This document shows positions 60,735-64,000 of a stretch of 64,000 bases of DNA, piece by piece. This stretch comes from Alnus glutinosa (taxonomy: Eukaryota; Streptophyta; Magnoliopsida; Fagales; Betulaceae), in contig NC_084896.1 of the NCBI RefSeq assembly GCF_958979055.1, forward strand, positions 6,204,501 to 6,268,500. The letters are read 5' to 3'. A program made the translations under genes and the position numbers. Within the stretch, counting starts at the first letter, position 1. Each line of letters opens with the position of its first letter. Under the pieces are notes generated by a model that did not search any database, was not told the DNA's origin, and saw only the letters and a program-made list of their open reading frames with translations.

Positions 60735-61472
60735 CATGGGCGGAACCAGAATTTTTGGTGTGGGTGACGGTTTATTTTTTTGGGGGGGGGAAATAGACTT
60801 ACATAAATACAAAAGCATGGAGATGCATAAAATCTCTCTCTCTCTCTCTCTCTATCTCTATATATGTATATATGTGTGTGTGTGTTTGTGCATGTTTATA
60901 TGAAATAAAAACATAGAAGTCTTACATTTAATCTAAGGCATCACAAACACACAATAGTATAAACAACTAGAAAAAAAGCTTAGAAAAAAAAAAAAAACAC
61001 GATCTATAGGGTCCAATAAAAACAATATCTTTAAGCGTGGATTATTTCTCCTAACAATTTCCTGAAACCCCAAACAACAACAATGCTAAGAGTTGAGCTA
61101 AACAATGGTGTAATCATAAATGATTAAACCATTTAACTTGTGATGCCAAAACAAATATTGTGAACCCAAATGACTGCAGAGTAAACAACTAAAAAAACCA
61201 AACTATTTAACTTTTCCTTTCACATCTTCGATCAGAGTTCCAAACCAAATTGAGTTTCTGAAACTACATGAATGTGGTATTTTAGGTTTTTTGTGATCGA
61301 ACAGAGAGAAAAACTAAAAAAAATAAATTAAAAGAGAATACAAATATTACTTTGGGGTACAAAAGTATCACTTTGGAGAGACATTTATAAAATAAGTATA
61401 CTTTAAGAAATAAGGATATTTTTAATTTGTAAACATTTTGTCCCACCACCCCAAGGCGTGGGTCCGCCCCTG
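60735..61472. mobile_element. Non-autonomous hAT element, 738 bp
   Basis: Ends CATGGGCGGAACCAG and (inverted) CAGGGGCGGACCCACGCC, with G-rich subterminal DNA. It is related to the element at 45649-46687. Flanks GATATCTC and GACTTGTC agree at 5 of 8, so the duplication is decayed or mis-set. A (CT)n and (TG)n run lies at 60835-60890. No transposase. Confidence 0.65.
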
Positions 61473-61664
61473 GACTTGTCTCCAACTTAAAAATGGTGAG
61501 TCCGTGAGATTCTCTCTTGAAATCCAAAAGTGAAAGCAAGAGGTGTTTAGGGCCGTACATCAATTAGTTTAAATTTTTTCTCAAGTAAAAATTTTTTAAA
61601 ACAAATTGCAAAGTCCATGATCCCCTCTGGCCTTAACGTAACTCTGTCATTAGTGGTACTTGGA

Positions 61665-61900
61665 TACATACATTCAATCAACAGAGATGGTTCTTCTTTC
61701 CGTCCATGTTTTATCTATAAAATTAACTGCAATCTACAGTACTAGTGCCCTTCAAAATGCGACCCTATCCCTAAACCACATCATATAGCCTATTCAGCGA
61801 TTTTTCTACGTCATTGACACGTATGAAATTTCAAGCACGTTAGCTGCCACATAGTTTGAAAAATTACCTAAACAAAATTACCATTCTCCATTTATAGAAA
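61665..61900. repeat. Direct repeat, copy 1
   Basis: About 235 bp repeated at 63190-63424. Shared blocks include CTATAAAATTAAC, CACATCATATAGCCTATTC (or TACATC...), GTATGAAATTT and TTTGAAAAATTACCTAAACA. Copies differ by many substitutions and small indels. Confidence 0.85.
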
Positions 61901-62343
61901 AGTTCCTTGTGTTCTATTATTTATGGGTCTTAGGTAGATACATGTTGTTGTGTTGAACATGTTTGTCAGTTGCGCGCATGTAGATTTATTTATTTATTTA
62001 TTATTATTTGAATTATTTGTAGGGTCCCTAATTCGCATTATTGGTTGGTTGGTGGGATGGTCAATTGGTAGTTTAGGATTTCAGATTAATTTTGTTATAG
62101 AAAAAGGATATATAATAAATATAGATTTTTGTTGTATACATGCATGTGTGTGTTGCTCACTTATTGGCATTGTGACTTGTGAGTGCATGTGTCGTTGTCA
62201 TTGTCCCCTTCTCTTTGGAGAAAATATGTTAGCATCGACAATGAACTCTTTTAGTGCATGTATAAATAAATATGAGTGCATTTACTTTTCTCATGTGACT
62301 GCATGTTTTTTAGGCCAATTATATATATATATATATATATATT
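61901..62343. other. Intergenic, no gene seen
   Basis: A 131-codon frame at 61950-62345 ends in a (TA)n run and shows only Cys/Ile-rich low-complexity sequence; not called as a gene. Confidence 0.5.
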
Positions 62344-62510
62344 AGAGCTTCTTCTAATGTCTTTCTGAGGTCCTTCTATGTTGACATGACACCATATTTT
62401 TAATAAAGAAAAACTATATGTACAGTTTGATTTCTCTTTCCTATTTTTATTAAAAAATACAGGTGTTGTCAGCATAGAAAGATCCCAAAAGAACACTAAA
62501 ATGAGCTCTA
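62344..62510. mobile_element. Foldback MITE between TA runs
   Basis: AGAGCTTCTTCTAATGTCTT ... CTATGTTGACATGACACC is mirrored by inverted TAGAGCTCATTTTAGTGTTC ... CTATGCTGACAACACCTG. It is flanked on both sides by (TA)n, which fits insertion into TA-rich DNA. Confidence 0.72.
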
Positions 62511-63189
62511 GAATTCCTTATATATATATATATATTGGTTTTATTTTCTTACGTATATTTTGTCTATATATGTATAAGACTATTTATATACAATTCGTCA
62601 ATGGCATAGAGAAATGCTCCCTTATATTATTTTATTTTTCTTTTATATTTTTATTTTGAAAATCAATCATTAGATCTGTGAGACTCATATACATAAATCT
62701 TATAATTAATTCTAAAAATAAAAGAATAGAAAAAGAATTCAAATGTACTTAAATTAAATAGCATGTCTTCGTGTTCACATTCCATGTCCGTCGATCTGGA
62801 CCGTGTGGTACCATTTTCCTACCTTTTGTCTTTCTCTCTCTCTCTCTCTCCCTCTCATGTTTCCATTATTGGAATGAGACAAAAAGACAAGTGGAAATAG
62901 CCGTCCTTTAGTGCCCTCTCTCGATCTCTCTCAGCCTCTCTTGTCTATTTCCACTTGCCACCCAAACGAAACAATCAAACTTTGTTTTTGGAGGAGCAAA
63001 ACAATCGGCCACCTTCAATTCCTTTCTTTTTGCAATATCTCAATTTCCTCCTCTCTTCTCTGTTACTCTTTTCTGGTCTCGCATCTTCCTTATATTTTCA
63101 TAACATGTGTTGGATTTGTATTTTGTAGTGTAGTATTGCATAAAACATTGTAGATCAAATATATAAATATATATATCATAGGTGATGCA
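62511..63189. other. Intergenic with CT-rich stretches
   Basis: Half of the 40965-type MITE near 62605-62720 and CT-rich leader-like DNA near 62830-62945. The 80-codon plus frame at 62911-63153 has a hydrophobic tail but no recognisable family. Confidence 0.45.
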
Positions 63190-63424
63190 TGTATACATTA
63201 TCCAATAAACGGAGATGATCCTTCCGTCTATAAAATTAACAGCAATCCACGGCAACGCCCTTCAAAACGCGACTCTGTTCCAAACGCTACATCATATAGC
63301 CTATTCGGTGGTTTCTATTCCGCATCACATCTTTTATACGTATGAAATTTTAAACACGTTAGCTGCCCCTGGCCTGTACATACTTTGAAAAATTACCTAA
63401 ACAAAATTATTATTCTTGATTTAT
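63190..63424. repeat. Direct repeat, copy 2
   Basis: Partner of 61665-61900. It has an extra GGCCTGTACA between the AGCTGCC and TTTGAAAAATTACC blocks. Confidence 0.85.
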
Positions 63425-63606
63425 CTTGCATTGTCTCCCCTTTGCAAAGTCATGCCATTTGGGTCCTCTCAGCACACTAGTACTTCACTGGAATTCTGGC
63501 TCATGAGAAAGAAGAAAAAGAGATATATATATATATATATATCCTTTGTTTGGTGCAGAAAACAAAAAAAGAAATAAAGTCTTGGTCAACAAATCAAACG
63601 AATAAG

Positions 63607-63643
<37 letters not shown>

Positions 63644-64000
63644 AAAAGAAAAATGTCATTTGATTGAAAGAAGTAGTAGTAGGAGGATTGGAATAAGCCG
63701 ACTCCGACTCTTATCTATATCATGAGAAGAGTATAACGATAGTATTAGAGTGAAATTCTCAAGAGTACGTAGCAAATATTGTAATCTAGCTGTTCAAGTG
63801 ATAAGATGTTATCTAGTTGTTTTTAGATATCTCTTTACTTTTTGGTACTTCTTCATGTTAATTGTATTATTTAAAGATGTTTGCCGATAAATAAAATATG
63901 TTGAATATTATTAAGTCAAATACAATCTTTGTGTTTTGTGCCCGTTGGTTTCCATGACACATTTTCTCGAACTCAAAGGAATCTATGGCCAGTAGGGTCC
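63425..64000. other. Intergenic, no gene seen
   Basis: Holds (TA)n at 63523-63542 and a 35-bp A run at 63607-63641. No gene reaches the window edge that I can recognise. Confidence 0.55.

Noticed and set aside
61950-62345. 131-codon plus frame ending in (TA)n
   Set aside because: Low-complexity Cys/Ile/Tyr-rich sequence ending in a microsatellite; no promoter, splice or family support.

Overview
The window is nuclear DNA of a flowering plant, most likely a eudicot tree or shrub. The evidence is AT-rich DNA, short exons with GT-AG (a few GC-AG) introns, plant-only gene families, and a dense load of plant transposable elements. The species cannot be fixed from sequence alone. There is no prokaryotic, organellar or viral coding content.

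Layout. 1-4.0 kb: a deletion derivative of a Ty1/copia LTR retrotransposon on the minus strand. 4.5-5.4 kb: a TRIM-like element and a hAT-type terminus. 6.7-7.0 kb: a UDP-glycosyltransferase fragment. 7.1-17.7 kb (-): a complete 19-exon CABIN1-like TPR gene (HIRA histone-chaperone complex; 1981 codons after splicing). 18.9-20.4 kb (+): an XCP-type xylem papain-like protease. 20.9-24.6 kb (-): a stand-alone DUF89 damage-control phosphatase. 25.3-30.2 kb: inverted-repeat elements and a poly(A) retroposon. 30.2-31.7 kb: the decayed 5' end of a second CABIN1 copy, interrupted by a LINE. 31.66-38.17 kb: a complete Mutator-like element (MULE). 40.0-41.5 kb (+): a small secreted/membrane protein gene. 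42.4-44.8 kb (-): organellar GatC. 45-48.5 kb: hAT elements and MITEs. 49.1-50.7 kb (+) and 51.3-55.7 kb (-): second copies of the protease and the phosphatase. 55.7-64 kb: AT-rich intergenic DNA with a broken SAUR-like gene, MITEs, a hAT derivative and a 240-bp direct repeat.

The main organising event is a tandem segmental duplication. Block A (about 17.36-25.18 kb) and block B (about 30.21-56.14 kb) share the order CABIN1 5' end / divergent promoter / CABIN1 internal fragment / protease / DUF89 phosphatase. Block B also carries the small membrane-protein gene and GatC, which block A lacks; block A keeps the only whole CABIN1. Insertions then hit one copy only (a hAT MITE in A; a LINE, the MULE and other MITEs in B), so each copy supplies the empty site for the other.

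The most unusual system is the MULE. It has about 230-bp terminal inverted repeats and a perfect 9-bp target duplication. It carries a three-exon MuDR-type transposase that looks dead (Asp-to-Asn at the second catalytic position and two in-frame stops). A convergent two-exon accessory gene, still open, encodes a GRF-type zinc finger, a coiled coil and a C-terminal membrane segment.

Gene models were assembled by reading splice junctions by eye. The spliced lengths of CABIN1, GatC, both proteases, both phosphatases, the membrane protein, the transposase and the GRF gene all come to whole numbers of codons.
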